Shown here in pieces: positions 11,013 through 20,049 of a stretch of 64,000 nt of DNA (position 1 is its first letter; every line of letters starts with the position of its first letter). The DNA comes from Gemmatimonadetes bacterium bin94. GTDB lineage: Bacteria > Gemmatimonadota > Gemmatimonadetes > Longimicrobiales > Gaopeijiaceae. Made by a program: the position numbers and the translations under genes. The stretch spans positions 105,019-169,018 of the forward strand of contig MPNE01000007.1 in the NCBI GenBank assembly GCA_002238865.1. Reading direction: 5' to 3'. Under the pieces are notes generated by a model. It was not told where the DNA came from. It worked only from the letters and a program-made list of their open reading frames with translations, and did not search any database.

Positions 11013-12506
11013 ATGGAACAGTCATTTCACCGGCGATCGAGCGGATGGGCGCGGCCGGCCCTTGCGGTTCTGGCCGTGCTGGCGCTCGGCTGCGGAGACA
11101 CGGGCACGAGCCCGGAGGGCAATCGCGCGCCCCGGCCGATAGGCTTGATCGCGCCTGACACGGTCGTTGTGGGCGGTTCGGCTCGCATCGATGTGGCCGC
11201 CTACTTCAGCGATCCGGACGGCGACCCGTTGACCTACGGCGTCGCGTCCTCCGACACGCGAGTGACGGTCGCGACCGTGGCCGGCAGAACGGTGACCGTA
11301 GCAGGCGTGGCCGCGGGGAATGCCAGCGTGACCGTCACCGCGACCGACCCCGGCGGGCTCACGGCCACGCAGAGTTTTGCCGTGACGGTCGACGCCGTGG
11401 TGGTCGCGGCGGCAGAGGTCTTTCAATCGCTGCTTGCGAACTTCGCCGGGCAGAATGACATCGGGGCCGCCGCCATGGGGGTCATGAAGGACGGGGAGAT
11501 CGTCTACGACGGCGCGGTTGGATTCATGGACGGGGACCGCCAGGGTCCGATCGCGCCGGACGTGATGATGAGGATAGCGAGCGTGTCCAAGCCGGTCACG
11601 GCGGCGGCCATCCGGGCGCTGGCGGCCGCCCGGCGGCTCGATTTCGGCGACCGGGCGTTCGACCTGGGCCAGGAGGGCGGCGGTATCCTCGACATCGAGC
11701 CCTTCCCGTGGCAGGGGGACTCCCGGCTCGCCGACATCACGGTGATTCACCTGTTGCGCCATCAAGGTGGCTGGGACCGGGAGGAAACGGAGGACTTCGT
11801 GTTCCGGGAGCTCAGGATTGCCGAGGCGATGTCGATCCCGAGCCCGCCGGGCCGAGTGAACACGGTGCGCTATGTGCTCGGACAGCCCCTGCAGTTTGCT
11901 CCCGGCGCCCGGTCCGCCTACTCCAACGTCGGCTATCTGGTGCTGGGTCTCATCATCGAGGAGGTGTCGGGCCAGGACTACATGACATACGTGCGCGAGA
12001 GCGTCTTCGCACCGCTCGGCGTTCCGCCCGAAGACGTCATCCGGGGCCGCACCTTCCCCGAAGACCGCAGCGGGCGCGAGCCGTGGTACGCCGCCGCGGG
12101 CACGGCCGTCAACGTGTTCGATCCCACGGGCCCGCGCGTCCGGTGGCCCGATGGCGGATGGGACCACGAGGCCAAGGTGGCCGAGGGCGGCCTGGTCCTG
12201 ACGACGCGCGCGCTGCTACGCTTCGCGGACTCGCATCGCCTGTGGGGCGACGATATCGGTCGCCCTCGGAGCCACTCCGAAGGAGCTGGCAGGTGGGCCT
12301 ACCACACCGGGTCGCTCTCCGGCACCAACACTCTGGCCCACCAACGCGGAAACGGCATCACCTACGTCGCCCTGTTCAACCGCCGGCCTGCGGGGCAGCC
12401 CGACTACGCGGAGCGTTTCCGGAGCGTCGTGGAGACACGTCTGAACGGCCTGATCGAGTGGCCGCGCCAGGTGGTGACCGCGGCTGGGAGACGGCCGCGC
12501 CACTGA
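11013..12506 (+). CDS. Beta-lactamase-family serine hydrolase lipoprotein with Ig/cadherin-like domain
   Basis: A 497-residue lipoprotein; Cys27 in LALGC is the likely lipidation site. Residues about 40-130 form a cadherin/Ig-like domain (ARIDVAAYFSDPDGDPLTYGV...). The rest is a class C beta-lactamase/esterase-like serine hydrolase with the SxxK motif SVSK at 190-193, a YSN motif (AYSNVGY), and the third motif HTGS (YHTGSLSGTN) near the C-terminus. ATG 11013 is chosen over 10929 because the earlier codon sits at the edge of the upstream terminator and would add an unlikely N-terminus. Such enzymes are usually D-Ala-D-Ala peptidases, esterases or peptide amidases; the substrate is unknown. Confidence 0.87.
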   Translation: MEQSFHRRSSGWARPALAVLAVLALGCGDTGTSPEGNRAPRPIGLIAPDTVVVGGSARIDVAAYFSDPDGDPLTYGVASSDTRVTVATVAGRTVTVAGVAAGNASVTVTATDPGGLTATQSFAVTVDAVVVAAAEVFQSLLANFAGQNDIGAAAMGVMKDGEIVYDGAVGFMDGDRQGPIAPDVMMRIASVSKPVTAAAIRALAAARRLDFGDRAFDLGQEGGGILDIEPFPWQGDSRLADITVIHLLRHQGGWDREETEDFVFRELRIAEAMSIPSPPGRVNTVRYVLGQPLQFAPGARSAYSNVGYLVLGLIIEEVSGQDYMTYVRESVFAPLGVPPEDVIRGRTFPEDRSGREPWYAAAGTAVNVFDPTGPRVRWPDGGWDHEAKVAEGGLVLTTRALLRFADSHRLWGDDIGRPRSHSEGAGRWAYHTGSLSGTNTLAHQRGNGITYVALFNRRPAGQPDYAERFRSVVETRLNGLIEWPRQVVTAAGRRPRH

Positions 12507-12507
12507 T

Positions 12508-13346
12508 TCACCCCGGCACCCACCCCACCACCCTCAGCGGTCCCCCGCTGCCGCCCTCGATCTTCATCGGCAGGGCGACGATCCCGGCCCCGGTTGCCGG
12601 CAACCGGTCAAGGTTCGTCAGGTTTTCGAACCCCACGATGTTCTCGCTGTAGAGGATCACGTGGGACTGGAAGTCGGTCGACTGGCCGTAGTCGATGCTG
12701 GGCGTGTCGATCCCGATCGCCGCGATGGCCCGATTCTCCACGAGCCACTGCGCGGCGTCGGTGCCGATCCCGGGGAAGTGCAGCTCCGGCACCGCGTCGG
12801 GCCCGGTGAGGTCGGTGCCCAGGTAGGCCGTGCGGTCGCTCCAGCGCGACGACCATCCGGTGCGGATGAGCAGGGCCGTGCCCTCGGCGATCTCCCCGTG
12901 CTCGGCCTCCCACGCCGTCAGGTCCGCGACTGACACCAGGTAGTCCGGGTCGGCCGCCGCGGCCGCCGAGACGTCCACCACGGACGCGGGCGCGATCAGG
13001 CTCGACAGCGGGACCTCGTCGGCGGCGTAGCGCCCCTCCGCGAAGTGCATCGGTGCGTCGAGGTGGGTGCCCCCGTGCTCCGCCGACGCGAACGAGTAGG
13101 AGGCATAGAAATAGCCGGCGTCGGTGTTGCCGAAAGCCAGTTCGGTGTGCCGGAAGCCCGCCGTGTCGGTGGGCCAGTAGATCGTGGACGGCCCGAAGGC
13201 GTGGCCGAGGTCGACCCACTCGCCCGCGGTGCCGTCGAAGATGGCGGAATGGTCCGCGTCGCCGGAGCCGCCCGCAGGCACCCCGTGGCCACAAGGGCGC
13301 AGGTCATTGCAGACAGAGCGGCCGTCGCCCGGATCGTCGTCCTCAT
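12508..13346 (-). pseudogene. Cyclase-family metal hydrolase with frameshifted signal peptide
   Basis: The body (12508-13281, 257 codons from a GTG) is a cyclase/kynurenine-formamidase-like protein with the zinc motif HGGTHLDAPMH. A perfect lipoprotein signal peptide (MRTTIRATAALSAMTCALVATGC, given here in two parts: MRTTIRATAALSAM then TCALVATGC) lies in another frame from 13346. Inserting one base near 13272-13290 would fuse signal and enzyme into one lipoprotein. Either a real frameshift has removed the export signal, a cytoplasmic form is made from GTG 13281, or the assembly has lost a base. Related enzymes hydrolyse N-formylkynurenine or cyclic substrates. Confidence 0.7.
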
Positions 13347-13365
13347 ATCCTCCTCCTCCTTCTCC

Positions 13366-15336
13366 TTACTCCGGCAGGCGCAGCGCCACCAGCGAACCGG
13401 CGAGCCCGCGTCCGTTGATCGCCATTACCACGTACTGGACGCCATCGTGCATGTAGGTCATCGGGGCGGTGAGGGAAGACCCGGGGATCTCGACGGCACC
13501 CACCTCCTCGCCGGTCATCTTGTCAACGGCGCGGAAGATGGGGGCGGCCCCCCGGCCCTCGGCGTACATGAGCAGCGTCCCGGTCACCAGCTTGGTCGCG
13601 TGGGAGCGGGCGCCCGTGTTGCCGATGTCCACGCCTTCGAGCAGCGGGTGATTGCGGACGGACTCGGGGGTCTGGCCGTTGGGGATCTGCCAGAGGTGGT
13701 CGCCGGTGTTCAGATCGATGGCGGTGATGGTGCCGTACGGCGGCTTGAAGATGGGGAGGCCGCGCGGGCCGCGTACGCCGCCGGGCCCGACGCTCACCCA
13801 GTCCACGTTGGAGTCCGGGTCCACGTCGACCCCCGGGATCAGGCGCGGTGCGCTGCAGCCACGCGTCGACGCGACGTAGAGGATGCCGGTCTCGGGATCC
13901 ACGGCCGCGCCGCCCGGGATGTTGGCCCCGCCGTTGGCGCCGGGGCAGTGGATGGCGGCCTGGGTACCGTCGGCCGCGCCCTCGACGGAGGGGGGATTGA
14001 AGAGCGGGCCCAGCCGGAAGTCCTTCACGATGTCGAGCGCCATCGCGCGCAGTTCGGGGGTGAAGTCGATCAGGTCGTCCTCGGTAATCCCCTGCATCTC
14101 GTACGGGGCGGGGCGCGTGACGTGCGGCTGGGTCGGCGACAGCTGCTCGCCGGGCACGTCGGACTGCGGCACGGGACGCTCCTCGATCGGCCACACGGGT
14201 TCGCCGGTCTCACGGTTCAGGACGTACGCCCAGCCCTGCTTGGTAGTCTGCACGATGGCCGGGATGTCCTGCCCGTCCACCGTGATGTCCACCAGATTCG
14301 GCGCGGTGGGGTTGTCGTAGTTCCAGACGTCGTGGTGCACGGTCTGGAAGTGCCACCTGCGCTCGCCGGTCTGGACATCGATCGCAAGAATCGACGTGGC
14401 GAAGAGGTTGTCGCCCGGGTGGAAGCCACCGAAGTAGTCGACCGTGGGCGGGTCGGTGACCACGTACACGAGGCCCAGTTCGGGGTCGGCCGAGAGCGGC
14501 GCCCACGCCGACACGTTGCCGGTCCACTTCCAGGCGTCGTTCTCCCAGGTCTCGTGGCCGTATTCGCCCTCCTGGGGGATCACGTTGAAGGTCCAGAGGT
14601 GCTCTCCGGTCGCCGCGTCGTACGCGAGCACGTTCCCGGGCACGTTCTCCTTCATCGTCTGGTAGTAGCCCTGCTCGTGCGAGTTGCCGACGACGACCAC
14701 GCCGTTGACGACGATCGGGGGCGACGAGTTGGTGATGTAGCCGACTTCCGCGGGCAGGCCGTCCTCGGGATGGTGGTCCCAGGGACCGAGGTCGTCGAGC
14801 AGGTCGACGGTTCCGTGTTTGCCGAAGGAGTCGACCGGCCGTCCGGTGTCGGGGTCGAGCGCGTGCAGGAAGAAGGCGGGGGTGACAAGGTAGATCGTTC
14901 CGCGTCCGTCGACATCCGCGTAGGCGACGCCCTTGCCGTAGTTCTTCCGCATCGAGTCCTCCCACCGCTTGGTGTGAGGCTCGCGGAAGGTCCACAGCGT
15001 CTCGCCCGTGGCGGGATCGATGGCCATGGCGGTCCGGCGTGAACCGGCCACCGAATAGAGGGTGCCGTCCACGTAGATGGGGGTTGCGCGCAGGAACGGG
15101 TCGGGCTCGGGGCTGAAGTTGTCGCCCCTCCACATCCACGCCACTTCCAGTTCGCCGAAGTTGGAGGCGTCGATCTGGCCGAGCGGGGAGTAGCGCGTGC
15201 TGGCGGCATCGGATCCCCAGTAGCGCCACTCGCCGTCCTGGGCGGAGGCCGTGGGGGGAGCCGCGAGGGCAAGGGCCGCGAGGGCGGCCGCGGCGGCGAT
15301 CGTGCCCGCGGACCGGGCCCGAAGTGTGGGATTCAC
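13366..15336 (-). CDS. PQQ-dependent dehydrogenase
   Basis: A 656-residue exported quinoprotein oxidising an alcohol, aldose or similar substrate in the periplasm. The start is GTG 15336, because GGAGGAAC lies just upstream and the resulting N-terminus is a good signal peptide (..LAAPPTASAQ). The body has repeated W-motif propeller blades (DPATGETLWTF, DVQTGERRWHFQTVHHDVWNYD, DLNTGDHLWQI) and NGRGLAGSLVALRLPE at the end. There is no cytochrome c CxxCH domain and no N-terminal multi-TM anchor, so the electron acceptor must be separate. No pqq biosynthesis genes are in the window. Confidence 0.92.
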   Translation of the reverse strand: MNPTLRARSAGTIAAAAALAALALAAPPTASAQDGEWRYWGSDAASTRYSPLGQIDASNFGELEVAWMWRGDNFSPEPDPFLRATPIYVDGTLYSVAGSRRTAMAIDPATGETLWTFREPHTKRWEDSMRKNYGKGVAYADVDGRGTIYLVTPAFFLHALDPDTGRPVDSFGKHGTVDLLDDLGPWDHHPEDGLPAEVGYITNSSPPIVVNGVVVVGNSHEQGYYQTMKENVPGNVLAYDAATGEHLWTFNVIPQEGEYGHETWENDAWKWTGNVSAWAPLSADPELGLVYVVTDPPTVDYFGGFHPGDNLFATSILAIDVQTGERRWHFQTVHHDVWNYDNPTAPNLVDITVDGQDIPAIVQTTKQGWAYVLNRETGEPVWPIEERPVPQSDVPGEQLSPTQPHVTRPAPYEMQGITEDDLIDFTPELRAMALDIVKDFRLGPLFNPPSVEGAADGTQAAIHCPGANGGANIPGGAAVDPETGILYVASTRGCSAPRLIPGVDVDPDSNVDWVSVGPGGVRGPRGLPIFKPPYGTITAIDLNTGDHLWQIPNGQTPESVRNHPLLEGVDIGNTGARSHATKLVTGTLLMYAEGRGAAPIFRAVDKMTGEEVGAVEIPGSSLTAPMTYMHDGVQYVVMAINGRGLAGSLVALRLPE

Positions 15337-15511
15337 ATGTTCCTCCGGATTGAACTGGGCTGGATGGTCTGGTCGGCCCCGAGACGCCCGTCGCGGGTGT
15401 TTCCGCGGCGGGAGGACGATCAAGGGCCGAATGAGAATACGACGGTTTGCGCCGGTCGGGCCAGTGTGGGCGGCGCGCGTATCGGGTTTGGCGGCGGCGC
15501 GGGCCGCTCGC

Positions 15512-16513
15512 TCATCCCGGCGGGAGCTCTCCGTTGAGCTCCATGTAGACCCGGCCCAGCGCTGTTGCACCCTGGCTCGAGCGCAGGGACCACGCTTCCA
15601 GCTCGCCGAAGTCGGCCTGTTCGACCGCGTCTTCCAGGGACAGGCCCGCCGCGTGGAGCCGGCTGGCCTCGGCGATGACCTGCGCGACGGCCTGCCGGTA
15701 CGTCTCCAGCTCCTCGGCAAGGACCTCCGGCGAATCGACGAAACCGTGCCCGGGCACGTAGGTGTCGACGTCCAGCGCCTGGGCGGCCTCGATCATCGCG
15801 ACCCACTCGGACGGGTACGCGGAGCGCATGGCCGGGAAGACCCGGTTCAGGTACGCCTCGCTCATGAAGAGGATCTTCTCTTCGGGGAGGTGGACGACCA
15901 GATCGCCCCCGGTGTGGGCGCGTCCCAGGAACAGCAGGCGGATCTCGCGGCCGCCGAGTGTGAGAACCTCGGTTGCCTCGACCGTCTCCGTGGGGACGAC
16001 GACGGGCGGGGCGCTGGCGGGGCGGTCGGGGTTGTCGGCGGCCGCCTGCAGGACGGCCCGGGAGGTGGGGTGCGCATGGAAGACGGCGCCGGCGGGGAAC
16101 TCGGCGTTGCCGGCCGTGTGGTCGCCGTGGTCCGAACAGACCACCACATGGGTGATGGGCTGGCTGGTGACGGTGCCGATGGTTTCGACCAGGAGCCGGG
16201 TTTCGTCGGGACTGCCCTGGCCGTCGGCGACGAGAACCCCCTCGTCGGTGACGACGAACATGCTCACCGTGGTGAAGCGCTCGTCGCCCGCCGAGCGCAG
16301 CTGTTCATAGGAGTAGACCCCGGGCGCGAGTTCCTGGACACGCGGGAAATCGTCGTCGGTGTAGCCGCGGGCGTAGGGGTCCGCCGTGCGGAGGGGGTCG
16401 TCGGCGACGGGCGTGGATGCCGGGTCGGGGGGGCCGCAGGTGAGCGCGGTGGCGGCGGCGAGCGCGGCCAGAGCGGCGAGGCGGGTGGCGGGTGGGGCGG
16501 GGGCGGCTCTCAT
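15512..16513 (-). CDS. Secreted metallo-beta-lactamase-fold hydrolase with altered metal motif
   Basis: A 333-residue exported MBL-fold protein. ATG 16513 is preceded by CAGGAG and gives a signal peptide reaching ALTCGPP, a possible lipoprotein Cys. The metal motif reads CSDHGDH (S127-D-H129-G-D131-H132), so the first His of HxHxDH is Ser. Later ligands look present (GRAHTGGDLVV and VPGHG). The family includes B3-like lactamases, lactonases and sulfatases. The missing His may mean a changed or mononuclear metal site. Divergent from the selenoprotein peroxiredoxin gene. Confidence 0.8.
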   Translation of the reverse strand: MRAAPAPPATRLAALAALAAATALTCGPPDPASTPVADDPLRTADPYARGYTDDDFPRVQELAPGVYSYEQLRSAGDERFTTVSMFVVTDEGVLVADGQGSPDETRLLVETIGTVTSQPITHVVVCSDHGDHTAGNAEFPAGAVFHAHPTSRAVLQAAADNPDRPASAPPVVVPTETVEATEVLTLGGREIRLLFLGRAHTGGDLVVHLPEEKILFMSEAYLNRVFPAMRSAYPSEWVAMIEAAQALDVDTYVPGHGFVDSPEVLAEELETYRQAVAQVIAEASRLHAAGLSLEDAVEQADFGELEAWSLRSSQGATALGRVYMELNGELPPG

Positions 16514-16676
16514 GGGATTGGCTCCTGAACGGATTGGTTCCGGCTTGCCGGGCAAGGTCGCCATCAAGTCGGGTCCGCGCTACAATGGTGAGTTGACCGA
16601 CCATGATCACCTGAGCCAGGTGCCGGGGCGGACGCGTCCGGCCGATGGCCAGCGAACACCAGGGAGACATGACACG

Positions 16677-17267
16677 ATGCGCAGATTTCTGTTGGCGGCG
16701 GCGGTCGCCGTCGCAACCATGATTGCGGTGCCGAGCGGAGGCACCGCGCAGGAAGCGGGGGACGGGCTCATTGAAGCCGGTGCGATGGCCCCCGACTTCG
16801 AGCTGACCGGGGCCACCCGGCACGGGGTCCTCCGCGACAAGGTGCGGCTGAGCGACTACCGTGGGGAAACGGTGGTGCTCGCGTTCTTCTTCAGAGTCAG
16901 GACGCGTGGCTGAACGGTTCAAATGAGAGCGTACCGTGATCAGTACGCAGAGCTGTTCAACGAAGGCCGCAACGTCGTGGTGATGGGGATTTCCAACGAT
17001 TCCCCCGAGGAACTCGCCTCCTGGCTGAAGGACGAGGACTTCCCGTACATGTTCGGCAGCGACGCCGAAAACGATGGCGCCACATACGCGCTTTTCGGCG
17101 GGGGCTTGCGGGACAACAACATGGTCGACAGCCGCGCGGTGATCGTGGTCGGTCCCGACGGCCGCGTGGCCAAGGTGATCCCCAGCTTCAACCAGGTGGA
17201 CCCGGCGGCCTACGAGGAGCTGGCCGCCGTGATCGACGAGGTGACGCCGGAGCCGGAGGAGGGGTAG
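16677..17267 (+). CDS. Selenocysteine-containing peroxiredoxin (AhpC/TSA, Bcp-like)
   Basis: A 196-residue exported thioredoxin-fold peroxidase read through an in-frame TGA at 16911-16913 (codon 79). The N-terminus is a signal peptide (..SGGTAQ). MAPDFELTG and the FFFRVRTRG-U-TVQM segment are the Prx active-site region, with U exactly where the peroxidatic Cys of TxxC sits. Frame and homology-like sequence continue straight after TGA (MRAYRDQYAELF, VVVMGISNDSPEEL, SRAVIVVGPDGRVAKV). The Pro usually seven residues before the catalytic residue is Phe. RBS AGGGAGA precedes ATG 16677. No resolving Cys is obvious. Automated callers would split it into two fragments (ending 16913, restarting 16923). 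Confidence 0.85.
16911..16937 (+). promoter_or_regulatory. SECIS-like hairpin after UGA in the first peroxiredoxin
   Basis: Directly after the TGA, ACGGT (16914-16918) pairs with ACCGT (16933-16937), leaving a 14-nt apical region that contains GT. Bacterial SECIS elements sit immediately 3' of the UGA within the coding sequence. The stem is short, so the structure is suggestive only. Confidence 0.45.
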
Positions 17268-17303
17268 GACAAGCGGGTCAGGCGCAAGGGCCCGGCGGTG
17301 GCG

Positions 17304-17870
17304 CTAACGGGTCGCGTCTCCCAGCATCCCCTTCACCGCCTCGACCAGTTCCTGGTCCGGTCCCACGCCGGTGGAGACGATGCGCCCCTCGCCGTCAACG
17401 AGGACCACAATCGAGGTCGTGAGGGCTTCGTAGGCTCTCACGGCCTCGCCTTTTGCGTCGTAGACGTAGGTGTACCCGGGGTCGTGCTGCTCCACGTGGC
17501 GCCGCACCCGGCGCTGCGACTGCGCGACCGCGACCGCCACCGCGACGACCGTGACCTCGGCCCCGAACCGTGCCTGGACCTCGTCGATCTGTGGCTGCAG
17601 CGCTTCGCACTGCTCGCACCACGATGCCCAGAATTCGAGCAGAGCGGGGCCGCCGCCCACGATGTCGAGCAGCGAGACGGTGTTGCCGTCGAGGTCTTCG
17701 ACCTGAGCGTCCGGAGCGAGGGTTCCGGGCGGCAACCCCAGCTGGGTGTCCTGCGCCTGGGCGGATGCGCGATTCGGGGCAGCAAGGGCTCCCGCCACGA
17801 TCACGGGAATCGACGCGGCGGCGAGGATACCCGGCGCGCCGAGCTTCGGCAGTCTCTTCCAGATGCTCAC
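17304..17870 (-). CDS. Exported thioredoxin-fold thiol-disulfide protein (TlpA/ResA-like)
   Basis: A 188-residue membrane-anchored or exported redoxin. Hydrophobic residues about 14-38 form the signal or anchor, ending ASAQ. The Trx active site is WASWCEQC, and the later cis-Pro region is unusual: TTSIVVLVDGEGR, with no obvious Pro. GTG 17870 is chosen because TAAGGA, overlapping the upstream ccdA-like stop, lies 8 nt before it. Coupled with the CcdA/DsbD-like membrane gene directly upstream, it should receive electrons across the membrane and reduce periplasmic disulfides, for example in cytochrome c maturation or peroxiredoxin recycling (inference). It converges with the selenoprotein peroxiredoxin, a plausible redox partner. 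Confidence 0.82.
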   Translation of the reverse strand: MSIWKRLPKLGAPGILAAASIPVIVAGALAAPNRASAQAQDTQLGLPPGTLAPDAQVEDLDGNTVSLLDIVGGGPALLEFWASWCEQCEALQPQIDEVQARFGAEVTVVAVAVAVAQSQRRVRRHVEQHDPGYTYVYDAKGEAVRAYEALTTSIVVLVDGEGRIVSTGVGPDQELVEAVKGMLGDATR

Positions 17871-17881
17871 GATCGACGTCC

Positions 17882-18607
17882 TTACAGGTTGTATCCGACT
17901 TGTATGAAGTAGTACTGCGCGACTCCCAGCATGATCAGCGCGGCGACCCGTTTCACGGTGACCATCCACTTCCCGGACTTCGGGAGGCGGGAAATGGTTC
18001 CCGAGAAGAGGCCGACCGCGACCAGCAGCGCGGTCATCCCCAGTGAGAACACGAAAAGGTAGACGAATCCCATGGCTCCCGCTCGGGTCGCCGCGACCCA
18101 CGCCAGGACGGCGGCGAAGGCGGGGGCCCCGCACGGGGCGGCCACGACCCCGGAGGTGGCGCCCAGAACGAACACGGCGCCGTACGAACCGCCCCCGCGT
18201 CCCCCGGCCCACGTCAGGAGGCGCTGTGGTACGCGCACGGGGATCACGTCCAGCATGGCCAGCGCGAAAAGGAGAAGAAGGTTGCCGATGGCGAACAGCG
18301 CCCAGGGGCTGGCGCTCACTGTGCCGAAAAGGGTGCCGGTCATGCCCGCGATCAGCCCCAGGAGGGCATACAGCAACGCCATTCCGACCACGTAGGTCAG
18401 CGTGAGAGCCAAGGTCCTGCTCCAGGGCTGATCGTCCTGCGCCGTGCCCGAGATCACCGAGGCGGTGATGGGGATCATCGGGTACACGCACGGGGTCAGG
18501 CTGGTCGCCACACCCGCGCCGAAGAGGACCACAAGGGCGAGAAGCGGACTGGAGGCGAGGGCCTCCGACAGCCCGCCAGCTGCCTCCTGTGGCAGAAAGG
18601 AGATCAT
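17882..18607 (-). CDS. CcdA/DsbD-type transmembrane thiol electron carrier
   Basis: A 241-residue inner-membrane protein with about six to eight TM helices. It carries the two conserved Cys-containing helices LTPCVYPMIPI and VAAPCGAPAF, which move electrons from cytoplasmic thioredoxin to periplasmic thiol proteins. It lacks the DsbD alpha and gamma domains; the separate thioredoxin-like gene 11 nt downstream probably supplies the periplasmic partner, so the two form an operon. The ATG at 18607 lies just inside the terminator of the gene to its right. Confidence 0.88.
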   Translation of the reverse strand: MISFLPQEAAGGLSEALASSPLLALVVLFGAGVATSLTPCVYPMIPITASVISGTAQDDQPWSRTLALTLTYVVGMALLYALLGLIAGMTGTLFGTVSASPWALFAIGNLLLLFALAMLDVIPVRVPQRLLTWAGGRGGGSYGAVFVLGATSGVVAAPCGAPAFAAVLAWVAATRAGAMGFVYLFVFSLGMTALLVAVGLFSGTISRLPKSGKWMVTVKRVAALIMLGVAQYYFIQVGYNL

Positions 18608-18608
18608 G

Positions 18609-18643
18609 ACCGGGGCCGGCCAACGGGAATGGCCGGCCCCGGT
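18609..18643 (-). terminator. Hairpin terminator downstream of the GY-rich protein gene
   Basis: A perfect 13-bp stem, ACCGGGGCCGGCC (18609-18621) with GGCCGGCCCCGGT (18631-18643), and a 9-nt loop. It lies between the stop at 18659 and the ccdA-like start at 18607 and would separate the two transcription units. No T tract. Confidence 0.65.
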
Positions 18644-18658
18644 TCGATCGATTTGCTA

Positions 18659-20002
18659 CTAGCGGCCGCCACGGCGTTTGGCAGTCCGGCCCGTGCTGCT
18701 GCCGGAACTGCTGCTGCCGGAACTGCGGCTGGATGTCGAGGGGATGCTGCGAATGGGGCTGCTGCCTCCGCTGGACATGGAACTGCTGCCGCCACGCGGT
18801 TTGGCCTTGCGGGTGCCGCCGCTGCTCCCTCCGGAGGACGCCGAACCCCGGCTTCCGCCGCTACTGCCCACCCAGGAACGGCCGCCGCTGGAGCCACCGG
18901 ATATGGACCGCGGGCCTCTGTATCCCCTGCCGGCAACCACCCGCCCGCCTACGGTGGAGGGCCGCGTGCGGTTCACGTTCACGACGACGGGCACGTAGCC
19001 GCCGTAGCCACCGTAGCCATAGCCGTAGCCACCATAGCCGTAGCCGTAGCCGTAGCCATAACTACGATACCCGAAGCCGTAGCGAGAGTAGAAGGGGTTG
19101 TAGTAGGGGTCCGCGTAGATTCTCCTGGCCGCGCGGGCGCCCTCGTACTCACCTTCCTCCGGAGCGGCTCCCTGTTGTCCGAAAGCGAAGCGGGCGGGGA
19201 AGGAAACGGCTACCACGACATCGATGACCCTCATGGATACGCCTGCTTCCTCCAGCCGGAGAAGATCATCGGCGTCCAGGTTGATGAACTCCTGCCGCAC
19301 TGCCGCGATCCAGCCCTCCACGGCTTCGGGCGCCACGTTGGCGGAGGCGTCGATGACGTCGTCGATGCTGATGACGGTGTTGGCATACGCCACGGCGCCC
19401 CTCACCGAGAAAGGACTCGGCATGTCGAGGTTCGCGAACCCCAGCTCCCTCAGGACGCTGCCGTCGGTCCGTTGATACCACTGGGACCACGCCGTCGATA
19501 CGCCGTTCATCTCGATGGCCCGGACGTCAAGCCATTCGCCGGGCGACGGCATGGAGATGATCCCGGTGCTCCGGCGGGGAGCTTCCCCGTCGCAACTCAG
19601 CTCGGAGATCGTGTAGATGCGACGCTGGTCATCGGAGAAGCTGGCGGACTCGCGTCCGCTGCACCCCTCCTGCGCAATTTCTCTTGGCAGTCCGTCGGTC
19701 CGGAAGGTCTCGCGGTACGAGATGGAACCCTCCACGATCGTGAGCATCTCCACATCGGCACCACTTGGGACGAAGCAGAGCATGCCCTCGTCCACTTCGT
19801 TGCCCGAGAGCATCCAGTCGCCGCTGGCGGCCAACTGGGGTTGCCAGCATCCCAGGTAGGGCTGCCAGCCCGTCTTCGTCTCCCGCTCCTGCCCGTTCAG
19901 GGCGGCCGGGGCACCTGCAAGGGCGACGACAGCTCCCACACCGGCGACCAATCCGATGCTCTTCATCCTGACGACCGTGGTTGTTGACTTGGCAATCCGC
20001 AT
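18659..20002 (-). CDS. Exported protein with Gly/Tyr- and Gly/Ser-rich low-complexity tail
   Basis: A 447-residue exported protein of unknown function. ATG 20002 has GGAGG upstream, and a signal-like segment spans about residues 15-35. Residues about 40-260 form a globular region with two Cys pairs. The rest, after an AARRIYADPYYNPFYSRYGFG stretch, is (GY)n-rich and then a Ser/Gly/Arg-rich tail ending GRTAKRRGGR. The tail resembles extracellular or surface-adhesive low-complexity regions. The DNA shows matching tandem repeats (GCCGTAGCC-type, 19000-19070). It follows the outer-membrane barrel gene by 47 nt, so they are probably co-transcribed. Confidence 0.65.
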   Translation of the reverse strand: MRIAKSTTTVVRMKSIGLVAGVGAVVALAGAPAALNGQERETKTGWQPYLGCWQPQLAASGDWMLSGNEVDEGMLCFVPSGADVEMLTIVEGSISYRETFRTDGLPREIAQEGCSGRESASFSDDQRRIYTISELSCDGEAPRRSTGIISMPSPGEWLDVRAIEMNGVSTAWSQWYQRTDGSVLRELGFANLDMPSPFSVRGAVAYANTVISIDDVIDASANVAPEAVEGWIAAVRQEFINLDADDLLRLEEAGVSMRVIDVVVAVSFPARFAFGQQGAAPEEGEYEGARAARRIYADPYYNPFYSRYGFGYRSYGYGYGYGYGGYGYGYGGYGGYVPVVVNVNRTRPSTVGGRVVAGRGYRGPRSISGGSSGGRSWVGSSGGSRGSASSGGSSGGTRKAKPRGGSSSMSSGGSSPIRSIPSTSSRSSGSSSSGSSTGRTAKRRGGR

Positions 20003-20049
20003 GTTCAACTCCTCCGCTTCCGGCACTGGCCTGGTTGGCGTGCTCATCT

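Noticed and set aside
19000..19075. Short tandem repeats as a possible CRISPR or minisatellite
   Set aside because: They are irregular GCC/GTA repeats explained by the (GY)n-coding part of the exported protein; there are no spacers.
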